Assembly: GCF_000379765.1 (NCBI RefSeq)
Contig: NZ_KB903431.1
Location: 1 to 64,000 of the forward strand
DNA length: 64,000 nucleotides
Direction of reading: 5' to 3'
DNA from: Flexithrix dorotheae DSM 6795
GTDB lineage: Bacteria > Bacteroidota > Bacteroidia > Cytophagales > Flammeovirgaceae
Made by a program: the position numbers and the translations under genes. The notes beneath the pieces were generated by a model. It saw only the letters and a list, made by a program, of their open reading frames with translations. It was not told the origin of the DNA and searched no databases. Every line of letters begins with the position of its first letter. The stretch's first letter is position 1. Of this stretch, positions 46,664 through 55,654 are shown in pieces.

Positions 46664-47368
46664 ATGCTATTTGTACCCACATCTGAACTAATCGAGAACT
46701 TCAACAAGATTGTTGAAGAAATCAAACAGGAACTTACTGAATTTCAAAATGAAGGGAAGCAAATATTTGCTACTTCTTCATTTCAGACGAATAGTATACC
46801 GCTATTGCATATTATTGGTCAGATGGAAAGGAAAATCCCAGTATGTTTTCTAAATACTGGATTTCATTTTCCTGAAACTCTTGCATTCAGAGATAAACTG
46901 GAAAAGGAATTTAACCTGAAAATATTAAACCTGAGCTCCGCTGCACCAAGGAGCCAGCAGAAGGATAACTTAGGACGGTTCTTTTATACTTCAGAGCCAG
47001 ATTATTGTTGTCACATTAATAAAATAGCCCCGCTTGATCCTATTATGGCCAGCCATGATATTTGGATAAATGGAATTAGGAAAGGTCAAAGTGCCGTAAG
47101 GGCTCAAATGAAAAAAATTGAGCCAGCCCCCCAAAATGTTTTACGATATCATCCAATGCTGGATTGGACCACTAAAATGGTTCATGATTACATTCGGGTA
47201 TTTAAGCTTCCCCGTCATCCTTTGGAAGGAAAGGGATATATGAGTATTGGATGCCAACCATGTACGCATAAAATAAGTGCCAATGATATGTTGGATAACA
47301 GAACAGGAAGATGGAAAGGTATGAATAAGACCGAATGTGGGCTTCATACTAAACTTGTGAGTAAATAA
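46664..47368 (+). CDS. cysH: Assimilatory (phospho)adenylylsulfate reductase, APS-type
   Basis: 234 residues of the PAPS/APS reductase family. The iron-sulfur signature of APS reductases is complete: Cys115-Cys116 (DYCCHINK), exactly 80 residues, then Cys197-x-x-Cys200 (GCQPC), with the catalytic ECGLH near the end. Such enzymes hold a [4Fe-4S] cluster and reduce APS to sulfite with thioredoxin. The start of the sulfate-binding loop, SSFQTNSIPLL, differs somewhat from the usual S-S-S-F-G-A. No sulfate adenylyltransferase or sulfite reductase genes are beside it, so it is a stand-alone gene before the glycan cluster. Confidence 0.9.
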   Translation: MLFVPTSELIENFNKIVEEIKQELTEFQNEGKQIFATSSFQTNSIPLLHIIGQMERKIPVCFLNTGFHFPETLAFRDKLEKEFNLKILNLSSAAPRSQQKDNLGRFFYTSEPDYCCHINKIAPLDPIMASHDIWINGIRKGQSAVRAQMKKIEPAPQNVLRYHPMLDWTTKMVHDYIRVFKLPRHPLEGKGYMSIGCQPCTHKISANDMLDNRTGRWKGMNKTECGLHTKLVSK

Positions 47369-47465
47369 CCTTTCCCTCAAATTACAAGAGAAGCATTTCT
47401 AATTTTCTTTTGGAATAAAATAAATTATCCTTTTCAAATTAGTGAATAATTCTAATTCTTGATTG

Positions 47466-47482
47466 TACTTTTGACCAAAAGT
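47466..47482 (+). promoter_or_regulatory. -7 box with overlapping palindrome upstream of glycan cluster
   Basis: TACTTTTG (47466-47473) matches the TAnnTTTG -7 element, 31 bp before the 47505 start codon. It overlaps the inverted repeat ACTTTTG-AC-CAAAAGT (47467-47482). A protein bound there would cover the promoter. No clear -33 TTG was found at the right spacing. Confidence 0.42.
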
Positions 47483-47504
47483 CAGACCCGATAAAAGCTA
47501 TAAC

Positions 47505-48428
47505 ATGAAGATTTTAATAACAGGTGGTGCCGGATATATTGGTTCTGAGTTGACCGAAGTACTTGCCGCCAATTCAGAAGTGGATGAAATCATCATCTAT
47601 GATAACCTTTCGAGGAATAATTACAATATTTTTATTGCTGGTAATTTGCCTAAAGGCAAGGTTAGGTTTGAATATGGAGATATTCTGGATACTTATAAAC
47701 TCAAACAGGTAATCGCAGGTGTAGATGTAGTTTTTCATTTGGCAGCTAAGGTCACTACTCCATTTGCTAATGAAGACCCTCATATTTTTGAACAGGTAAA
47801 TCATTGGGGAACAGCCGAGTTGAGCTATGTATTAGAGGAGAGTGATGTAAAACAAGTTTATTATTTGAGTTCTACTTCGGTTTATGGAACATCGCCTAAA
47901 GTAGTTGATATTGATACTCAACCAAATCCAAGAACGCATTACGGGATCTCCAAGATGCATGGAGAGAAAATGATTGAGCGGCTTTCCGACAAAATGGAGA
48001 CCTATGTTTTAAGATGTGGAAATGTCTACGGATATGGAAAAAGTTTAAGATTTGATGCCGTAATCAACCGTTTTATGTTTGACGCTCATTTTCACAATAG
48101 AATTCAGGTTCAGGGGTCTGGCAGGCAGAAACGGGCTTTTATTCACATTAGTAAAATTTGTGCTACACTGGCAGGATTGATAAAGAAGCCATTATCTTCG
48201 GGGGTTTATAATCTTGTAGATAAAAATTATTCTGTTAATGATATTGTGGAATCTATAAAAGAAATTTATCCAAACCTGGAAACACTAGGCCTGTTGAGCG
48301 ATTTTAAGTTGCGGACAATCAGTGTTTTAAAAGATAAAAGACTTGAAGAACTTCAGCTTTATTCTGAAACAGCACTCAGTAAGGAGTTGAAGGAATTCAG
48401 TCAAAAATTTTCTTTTACCTCAAATTAA
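47505..48428 (+). CDS. NAD-dependent sugar epimerase/dehydratase (extended SDR)
   Basis: 307 residues. The cofactor motif GGAGYIGSE and the catalytic Y-x-x-x-K (YGISKMHGEK), with SSTSVYG carrying the Ser, are all present. Extended SDRs of this kind act on nucleotide sugars as 4-epimerases or 4,6-dehydratases or reductases. The last third is less conserved and the substrate cannot be told. It is the first gene of the surface-glycan cluster and has its own promoter-like site. Confidence 0.82.
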   Translation: MKILITGGAGYIGSELTEVLAANSEVDEIIIYDNLSRNNYNIFIAGNLPKGKVRFEYGDILDTYKLKQVIAGVDVVFHLAAKVTTPFANEDPHIFEQVNHWGTAELSYVLEESDVKQVYYLSSTSVYGTSPKVVDIDTQPNPRTHYGISKMHGEKMIERLSDKMETYVLRCGNVYGYGKSLRFDAVINRFMFDAHFHNRIQVQGSGRQKRAFIHISKICATLAGLIKKPLSSGVYNLVDKNYSVNDIVESIKEIYPNLETLGLLSDFKLRTISVLKDKRLEELQLYSETALSKELKEFSQKFSFTSN

Positions 48429-48458
48429 TTGATTCCTACCTACAATAGTTTATTTTTG
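48429..48458 (+). promoter_or_regulatory. Candidate promoter of rmlA
   Basis: TTG at 48429-48431 and TATTTTTG at 48451-48458 are spaced by 19 bp, the Bacteroidota -33/-7 arrangement. It lies just after the SDR stop codon and 44 bp before the rmlA ATG. Confidence 0.5.
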
Positions 48459-48502
48459 CACTCGTTCTTGGGTTGATTTTTTAAACTTGTACAAATTTTT
48501 TA

Positions 48503-49363
48503 ATGAAAGGTATCATCTTGGCAGGGGGGTCTGGGACTAGGTTGCATCCACTTACACTTTCCGTTAGCAAACAATTGGTTCCTGTTTATGACAAACCAAT
48601 GATTTACTATCCATTATCTACTTTAATGATGGCTGGGATCAGGGAAATCTTAATCATTTCCACTCCCAGAGATATGCCTCTTTTTCAAAATTTATTAGGA
48701 GATGGGAAATCCTTGGGATGTTCTTTCCAATATGCAGTACAGGCTGAACCCAATGGTTTGGCACAGGCTTTTGTAATAGGAGAGGAGTTTGTGGGAAATG
48801 ATAAAGTGGCCTTGATTTTGGGTGATAATATCTTTTATGGTGCGGGGTTAAAGGATTTGTTACTTTCCAAATCAGATCCGGATGGCGGAGTAGTTTTTGC
48901 CTACCATGTTTCCGATCCTGAAAGATATGGTGTGGTAGAGTTTGACGAAAATGAAGTGGCAGTAAGTATTGAAGAAAAACCAACCAAACCAAAATCCAAT
49001 TACGCAGTTCCGGGATTATACTTTTATGATAATGAAGTAGTTGCGATTGCAAAATCTATCCAACCCTCGGCAAGAGGAGAGTATGAAATCACCGATGTAA
49101 ACAGAGAATATCTGGAAAGAAAAAAGTTACAAGTTGGGATATTGGATAAAGGAACAGCCTGGTTAGATACAGGCACATTTGATTCTCTGATGGCTGCTTC
49201 CCAATTCGTTCAGGTGATTGAGGAAAGACAGGGATTAAAAATAGGAAGTCCGGAAGAAGTAGCTTACGAAATGAGATACATCAATTCAAATCAATTGGAA
49301 GCACTTGCCCGGCCATTGTTAAAAAGTGGATATGGTGAGTATTTGATGAATTTAATTGGGTGA
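48503..49363 (+). CDS. rfbA: Glucose-1-phosphate thymidylyltransferase
   Basis: 286 residues, full length. Signature [13 protein letters not shown] followed by [18 protein letters not shown], and the Mg-binding LGDNIFYG. It makes dTDP-glucose from dTTP and glucose-1-P, the first step to dTDP-rhamnose and other dTDP-deoxysugars. RmlB, C and D are not in this window, so the sugar made from it is open; they may lie further downstream or elsewhere in the genome. Confidence 0.94.
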   Translation: MKGIILAGGSGTRLHPLTLSVSKQLVPVYDKPMIYYPLSTLMMAGIREILIISTPRDMPLFQNLLGDGKSLGCSFQYAVQAEPNGLAQAFVIGEEFVGNDKVALILGDNIFYGAGLKDLLLSKSDPDGGVVFAYHVSDPERYGVVEFDENEVAVSIEEKPTKPKSNYAVPGLYFYDNEVVAIAKSIQPSARGEYEITDVNREYLERKKLQVGILDKGTAWLDTGTFDSLMAASQFVQVIEERQGLKIGSPEEVAYEMRYINSNQLEALARPLLKSGYGEYLMNLIG

Positions 49364-49384
49364 TTATATTGATTAATTTTTTTA

Positions 49385-49417
49385 TAATTGTTAGTTATCA
49401 CAATTAACTATTTTTTT
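49385..49417 (+). terminator. Weak hairpin plus T-run between rmlA and pseB
   Basis: Arms TAATTGT (49385-49391) and ACAATTA (49400-49406), then seven Ts (49411-49417). The stem is AT-only apart from one pair and so is weak; it may reduce rather than stop transcription into pseB, or be a chance repeat. Confidence 0.35.
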
Positions 49418-49419
49418 AA

Positions 49420-50451
<1,032 letters not shown>

Positions 50452-50457
50452 GAATTT

Positions 50458-51606
50458 ATGAATTCCATTCCTTATGGAAGGCAGGATATTTCAGATACTG
50501 ATATAGCTGCCGTAATTGAAACTTTAAAGTCTGACTTTCTTACTCAGGGTCCTAAAATACAGGAATTTGAGGAAGCTTTTGCTCGTTATATTGGTGTAGA
50601 ATATGCCGTTGCTGTTTCTAATGGAACGGCTGCTTTACATTTATGTGCTTTAGCGCTTGGAGTTAATAATCAATCAAAAGTGATTACAACTCCAATCACT
50701 TTTGCAGCTTCTGCTAACTGTATTAAATATTGTGGGGGAGAAGTAACTTTAGTAGATATTGATCCTGAAACGGGATTGATTGATGTTGATAAAGCCAGAA
50801 AGGTTTTAGAACAAGCTGATGAAGGAGAGTATAAAGGAATTATTCCGGTAGATTTTGCCGGGTTGGCTGTAAACCTGGAAGAAGTCAGAAAACTTGCTGA
50901 TGAATATAAACTGTGGATTATTGAGGATGCCTGCCATGCCCCGGGAGGTTATTTTGTGGATGGGAGTGGTGAAAAGCAATTCTGTGGAAATGGTAATTAT
51001 GCAGATTTGGCAATATTTTCTTTTCATCCTGTGAAGCATATTGCAACAGGAGAGGGTGGAATGATTACCACAAACGATCCAGAATTGTATGAAAAACTAT
51101 TATTGCTTCGGACGCATGGTATTACTAAAGATGCTGATCTGCTAAAAGAAAATCATGGCGGTTGGTATTATGAAATGCAGGAGTTAGGATATAATTACAG
51201 GCTTTCAGATATGCAGGCTGCATTGGGTATTACCCAATTGAAAAGAGCAAAAAGCTCTCTGGAAAAGAGGCGTGCAATAGCGCTAAGATATGATAAAGCT
51301 TTTGATGGAACTAATATTTTACCATTAAAGGGAGATGCTGGTCACGCTTATCACTTGTATGTTATTCAGGGGGCAGATAGAAAGGGATTGTACGAGTATT
51401 TAAGAGATAATAAAATCTTTGCTCAGGTACATTATATTCCACTACATTTAATGCCTTTTTACCAGGATCAGGGCTATAAAATTGGGGACTTTCCTATTGC
51501 TGAAGCATATTATAAGAAATGCCTAAGCTTACCCATGTATCCAACATTAACTGAAGAGGAGCAAGATTTTGTGATTGAAAAAGTAAAAGGATTTTATAGT
51601 TTGTGA
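50458..51606 (+). CDS. pseC: UDP-4-amino-4,6-dideoxy-beta-L-AltNAc transaminase, PseC
   Basis: 382 residues of the DegT/DnrJ/EryC1 PLP aminotransferases. The PLP Lys is in FSFHPVKHIATGEGG, with EDACHAPGG (Asp, His) and SNGTAALHL as phosphate-binding turn. It adds the 4-amino group to the PseB product. It starts 6 bp after pseB and ends 3 bp before pseF, a tight operon. Confidence 0.94.
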   Translation: MNSIPYGRQDISDTDIAAVIETLKSDFLTQGPKIQEFEEAFARYIGVEYAVAVSNGTAALHLCALALGVNNQSKVITTPITFAASANCIKYCGGEVTLVDIDPETGLIDVDKARKVLEQADEGEYKGIIPVDFAGLAVNLEEVRKLADEYKLWIIEDACHAPGGYFVDGSGEKQFCGNGNYADLAIFSFHPVKHIATGEGGMITTNDPELYEKLLLLRTHGITKDADLLKENHGGWYYEMQELGYNYRLSDMQAALGITQLKRAKSSLEKRRAIALRYDKAFDGTNILPLKGDAGHAYHLYVIQGADRKGLYEYLRDNKIFAQVHYIPLHLMPFYQDQGYKIGDFPIAEAYYKKCLSLPMYPTLTEEEQDFVIEKVKGFYSL

Positions 51607-51609
51607 AAA

Positions 51610-52377
51610 ATGCAAAATACGGTTATAATTATTCAGGCACGTTTGGGTTCAACCAGGCTCCCAGGAAAAGTTTTGAAACATGTAAATGGAATTCCATTGA
51701 TTAAAAGGGTATTTGATAGATGTTTACAAGTTAAGAAAGCTTCCAAAGTAGTGATTGCTACAACAGAAAATACTTTAGACGATCCACTTGAAGAGTTTTG
51801 TAATGAAAATGATATTTTAGTTTTTAGAGGTAGTGAAGAGGATGTTTTGGATAGATATTTTCAGGTTGGAACAAAATTAAAAGCAACCGCTATTGTAAGA
51901 GTAACAGGAGATTGTCCACTAATTGATCCTGTTGAAATAGATAAATTAATTGAAAAATTTAATGAAGGGAAATGGGATTATATAAGCAATAGCATGCCAT
52001 TAAAATTACCGCATGGATTAGAAGCTAGCATTGGAAGCTTCGAGGCATTTAAAAAATCATGGGAAAAGGCAAATCTTTCTTCTGAAAGAGAACATGTAAC
52101 TCACTATATCCGGACTCATCCGAAATTATTTACAATTGGAGGTGTTGAGTATCAATCTAATTATTCTCATTTACGACTTACTGTAGATTATCAGGAAGAC
52201 TATGATGCTATTAACCAACTATACAAGATTTTGGAAGAAAGAGGTTTGTTTGGGCATTATATGGAAGTTGTGAAAATCCTTGAAGAATTTCCGGAAATAG
52301 CCAAGATAAATGCAAAATTTAAAATCGGAGAAGGACTGAAAAAAAGTATTGAGAATGACAAAACAGTTAGCAATTAG
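51610..52377 (+). CDS. pseF: CMP-pseudaminic acid cytidylyltransferase, PseF
   Basis: 255 residues. QARLGSTRLPGKVL is the CTP-binding signature of SpsF/PseF-type cytidylyltransferases, and RVTGDCPLIDP holds the Mg-binding Asp. It activates pseudaminic acid as CMP-Pse, the last soluble step. It begins 3 bp after pseC and overlaps pseG by 23 bp. Confidence 0.9.
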   Translation: MQNTVIIIQARLGSTRLPGKVLKHVNGIPLIKRVFDRCLQVKKASKVVIATTENTLDDPLEEFCNENDILVFRGSEEDVLDRYFQVGTKLKATAIVRVTGDCPLIDPVEIDKLIEKFNEGKWDYISNSMPLKLPHGLEASIGSFEAFKKSWEKANLSSEREHVTHYIRTHPKLFTIGGVEYQSNYSHLRLTVDYQEDYDAINQLYKILEERGLFGHYMEVVKILEEFPEIAKINAKFKIGEGLKKSIENDKTVSN

Positions 52378-53386
52378 ATTGGACGGTGGTGGCATTTTTG
52401 GTTTTGGTCATGCTAAAAGATGTGTTGCGTTAAGTAAATTTCTTGAAAAAGAATACAATATTAAATCCTATTTTTTTTCTCGATTTAATAAAAATCTGGA
52501 GGAGTTCTATCTAGAAAATAAAGTTGAATATCAATTTTCTTTCAAAAATGATGATTTTGAGGAGGAGGGTTTTATTTATGATATTTTGGAGAAAGGCTAT
52601 AAGGTCTTATTTTTAGATAAATTATTTCCATATTCAGAAGATTTAGTTGAAGCAATTCAAAAAAGATGCAAATTAGTACTTTTTCATAATGATTGTAAAG
52701 GTTTAACTAAAGCTACAAAGGTTATTTTTCCAATTGCACATTTGTCAAGTGAAGTTTTAGAATTAATTAATAGTTTAAGACCTGGACAGGTTTTACATGG
52801 TCCAAAGTACATCCTTCTCAATGAAGAAGTTACTAATTTTAGAAATACAAATTCTGAAAAAAATTATATTGCTATTACTACAGGAGCTAGCGATCCTGAA
52901 GGGGTTATGCTATCTTTATTAAGATGGATTAATGAATCTAACCTGCAACAATCATTTGTTTTTCTTGAAGGTTTTGATCTTGTTCATAAGGTTGAGCTTA
53001 GAGAATATCAGAAAAAACTACGAGAAAATATTACTGTAAAACCTTTTTCATATTCTTTGCTATTTAATAGTTCATTGGTAATTTCCGCTTTTGGAGTTAC
53101 TACTTATGAAGTTATTTATCACAAAATTCCCATATTTACTATTGGACATGCTCTTAATAATGCAATAGCCAGTAAAAATTTAGAAAAAAACTACAGCGTA
53201 AATATTGATTTTGGTTTTTTTAGAGAATTATCTCAAAAAGATTTTATATCAAAATTTGAGAATTTAATAATAAATTCTAACCTGTTTGAATCAATAAAAG
53301 AAAATCAGACAAATTTTGGACTAGATCATCTAGGGATTCACAGGATAGGGAAAGAGGTCGATTTAATCTTCAAAAACTATGAATAA
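52355..53386 (+). CDS. pseG: UDP-sugar hydrolase of pseudaminic acid synthesis, PseG
   Basis: 343 residues from ATG at 52355; a TTG at 52349 also opens the frame. The N-terminal GFGHAKRCVAL holds the G-x-G-H-x-x-R catalytic His typical of PseG. The C-terminal half is GT-B-like (AITTGASDPEG, ISAFGVTTYE). PseG removes UDP from UDP-2,4-diacylamino-trideoxy-beta-L-altropyranose. It overlaps pseF by 23 bp and the MaoC gene by 8 bp. Confidence 0.9.
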   Translation: MTKQLAIRLDGGGIFGFGHAKRCVALSKFLEKEYNIKSYFFSRFNKNLEEFYLENKVEYQFSFKNDDFEEEGFIYDILEKGYKVLFLDKLFPYSEDLVEAIQKRCKLVLFHNDCKGLTKATKVIFPIAHLSSEVLELINSLRPGQVLHGPKYILLNEEVTNFRNTNSEKNYIAITTGASDPEGVMLSLLRWINESNLQQSFVFLEGFDLVHKVELREYQKKLRENITVKPFSYSLLFNSSLVISAFGVTTYEVIYHKIPIFTIGHALNNAIASKNLEKNYSVNIDFGFFRELSQKDFISKFENLIINSNLFESIKENQTNFGLDHLGIHRIGKEVDLIFKNYE

Positions 53387-53864
53387 AATTATTATTGGAA
53401 AAGAGAAGTTTGGAAATTATTATGATGATTTTGAAGTAGGTAGTATTTATAAACATTGGCCAGGAAAAACCATAACTGAAAGTGATAATAACATTTTCTC
53501 TTTGCTTACAATGAATCATCATCCGGTTCACTTGGACGCAAATTTTTGCCAAACACATCAACATAAACAAGTACTGGTTGTAGGTACGCTTGTGTTAAGT
53601 GTTGTAGTTGGTCTTACAGTTTCTGATATAAGCGGAAAAGCTATTGCCAATTTGGAATATGAAAAAATAAACCATGATGGTCCTGTCTTTATAGGAGATA
53701 CTTTATATGCTGAAACATGTATCCTGGATAAAAGACTTTCAAAAAAAAATCCAACCCGAGGAATAATTTATGTCGAAACTATGGCAAGAAATCAGAGGAA
53801 CGAAAAAATTTTAACTTTAAGAAGAAAAGTATTAGTCCCGGTTAGCAATAATGAAAACAAATAG
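53379..53864 (+). CDS. MaoC-family (R)-hydratase, mesaconyl-CoA-hydratase-like
   Basis: 161 residues, one hot-dog domain. The hydratase signature is in TMNHHPVHLDA (His51, Asp53 near it), preceded by TITESDNNIF, the form seen in mesaconyl-CoA/beta-methylmalyl-CoA dehydratases rather than in fatty-acid enoyl hydratases. It would add or remove water from an acyl-CoA. It overlaps pseG by 8 bp and the next gene by 14 bp, so it is truly in the operon. MaoC enzymes have no established role in pseudaminic acid synthesis; a role in making an acyl donor is inferred. Confidence 0.82.
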   Translation: MNKIIIGKEKFGNYYDDFEVGSIYKHWPGKTITESDNNIFSLLTMNHHPVHLDANFCQTHQHKQVLVVGTLVLSVVVGLTVSDISGKAIANLEYEKINHDGPVFIGDTLYAETCILDKRLSKKNPTRGIIYVETMARNQRNEKILTLRRKVLVPVSNNENK

Positions 53865-54660
53865 CCTTCATTTTATTCCTGCAGATAAGCCAGAATTTTT
53901 TGCGAAAACTTCAATGTTACCTGCAAATATTTTTATCTTCGATTTAGAGGATGCTGTGCCAATAAGGAAAAAAGAACTAGCAAGACAAAATATTTTAAAT
54001 TTTTATTTAGAAGGCCAAAACAAAAATGGAAAAAAATATTTTCTTCGAATAAATGAGATTAATAGTGAATTCTTTGAAAGAGATATTGAGTTAGTAAATA
54101 ATGTCCCTTTAGAAGGAATAGTGATTCCAAAATTTAATTTTGGAAGTCAAATGCTCGCCTTTTTGGATAAACTAGATTCAAAATTAAAAATTATTTTAAT
54201 TTTTGAGTCCATTAAGGATTTAATGATTTTGTCATTTTTTGAAAACAAAAATATTCTTGGGGCAGGACTTGGCTTAGAAGATATGTTGTCGAGTTTAACT
54301 TTTTTTCCTACTTTCGATTCAGATTTTTTAATTCAATTGAAAACGAATTTTGTTCTAAAATGTAAAGCTAACGGTTGGGAATGCTTCGATACAGTGTCAA
54401 TGAAATTTGCAGATGAAACTGAACTTTCAAATGAGTGTAATTTTTCAAGAAGGTTAGGCTTTGATGGTAGATTTTCAATTCATCCTAAGCAGATAGATAT
54501 TATCAACTCAGTATATAGTATAAGTGAAGAAGAAATTAATTGGGCTAAAAATATCATAGAAGCCGTAGGTGAAAATTATAATGGAGGTTACCAAAAAGTT
54601 GGAAAACTAATTGTTTCCCCTCCAAAGTATAAAAAAGCTAAATTAATATTAGGGATTTGA
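53851..54660 (+). CDS. CitE-like HpcH/HpaI family lyase or thioesterase (divergent)
   Basis: 269 residues, TIM barrel of the malyl-CoA/citramalyl-CoA lyase family. Conserved: FDLEDAVP (metal Asp/Glu region), FLRINEINS (Arg), a FESIKDLM Glu, GLGLEDM and SIHPKQID. The usual D-G-K-x-I-x-x-P at the C-terminus is degraded to V-G-K-L-I-V-S-P-P. It is shorter and more divergent than its neighbour at 54703. It overlaps the MaoC gene by 14 bp. It may be a thioesterase (like Mcl2) or a malyl-CoA-type lyase; the reaction cannot be told from sequence. Confidence 0.82.
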   Translation: MKTNSLHFIPADKPEFFAKTSMLPANIFIFDLEDAVPIRKKELARQNILNFYLEGQNKNGKKYFLRINEINSEFFERDIELVNNVPLEGIVIPKFNFGSQMLAFLDKLDSKLKIILIFESIKDLMILSFFENKNILGAGLGLEDMLSSLTFFPTFDSDFLIQLKTNFVLKCKANGWECFDTVSMKFADETELSNECNFSRRLGFDGRFSIHPKQIDIINSVYSISEEEINWAKNIIEAVGENYNGGYQKVGKLIVSPPKYKKAKLILGI

Positions 54661-54702
54661 GTGAATTTAGATATATACTATTGAAAATAAACCAATTAAT
54701 TA

Positions 54703-55584
54703 ATGAATTATAGTTTAAGAACTATGTTTTTTGTCCCCAGTTATATGACAAAATTCCTGGAAAAAGCTACAACCTTGGAGGCTGATGCATTGATTCTGGA
54801 CTTAGAAGACTCTGTTCCTAATGAGAATAAACCTGAAGCTAGAGAAAATATTAAAAATTTTTTAGATCGTGATGCCTTTAAGCAAAAAGTGTTTATCCGG
54901 GTAAATTCTATAGATTCCAATTTATTATCGGAGGATTTAAAGTGGACTATCCATGAAAATACTGATGGGTTTATGTTTACCAAGATTCAAAATGAGCAGG
55001 ATATTTTTTATTTTGATAAACTGTTATTACAATTGGAGGCTGATAATGGTTTTCCTGAAGGGAAATTTAAAATGTGTCCACTTATTGAAACTGCTGAAGC
55101 TGTTTTAAGAGCATACGAAATTGGAATTTCATCAAAAAGAATGATTGGGTTGGCATTTGGAGGAGAAGACTATTTAAGAGATTTAGATGGACTCCACAAA
55201 GAGCATGGCACAAGTTTATTAGTTCCCCGATCAAATATTGTAATAGCTGCCAGGGCTGCAAAAATAGAACCTATTGATACTCCTTATCTGGATATTCATG
55301 ATTTAAAAGGATTTAAAAATGAAGTGGAATTAGCCAGAGAGTTAGGCTTTTCTGGATCACTCACGATTCATCCTAGTCAATTGAAAATTGCTAATAAAGC
55401 ATTTTCTCCTTCAGACCTTGAAATTGAGGAAGCCGAAAGAATTATTGCAGCTATAAAAGAAAGTGAAAAAAAGGGGATGGGAGTTACTCTGTTAGATGGA
55501 AAACTTATAGGGCCACCAATGCAGAAAAGAGCGGAAAGTGTGTTGAAAAAAGTTGAAAAAATAAAAAGGAATGGAGTTGACTAA
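54703..55584 (+). CDS. CitE-like malyl/beta-methylmalyl-CoA lyase family protein
   Basis: 293 residues with all CitE-family motifs: LDLEDSVP, FIRVNSIDS (Arg), CPLIETAEAV (Glu), AFGGEDYLRDL (metal Glu-Asp), LTIHPSQ and LLDGKLIGPP. This is the canonical member of the pair and probably catalyses reversible aldol cleavage of a malyl-CoA-like thioester. It follows the first CitE gene by 42 bp and precedes the acyltransferase by 70 bp. With the MaoC gene the trio recalls mesaconyl-CoA hydratase plus the Mcl1/Mcl2 pair of the ethylmalonyl-CoA pathway. Confidence 0.85.
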   Translation: MNYSLRTMFFVPSYMTKFLEKATTLEADALILDLEDSVPNENKPEARENIKNFLDRDAFKQKVFIRVNSIDSNLLSEDLKWTIHENTDGFMFTKIQNEQDIFYFDKLLLQLEADNGFPEGKFKMCPLIETAEAVLRAYEIGISSKRMIGLAFGGEDYLRDLDGLHKEHGTSLLVPRSNIVIAARAAKIEPIDTPYLDIHDLKGFKNEVELARELGFSGSLTIHPSQLKIANKAFSPSDLEIEEAERIIAAIKESEKKGMGVTLLDGKLIGPPMQKRAESVLKKVEKIKRNGVD

Positions 55585-55654
55585 ATGGTAAGTTAGTAAT
55601 TGGACGAAAAGTTAGCAGATGAATTAGTTAATTATAATCAAAAATTAAAATTAA

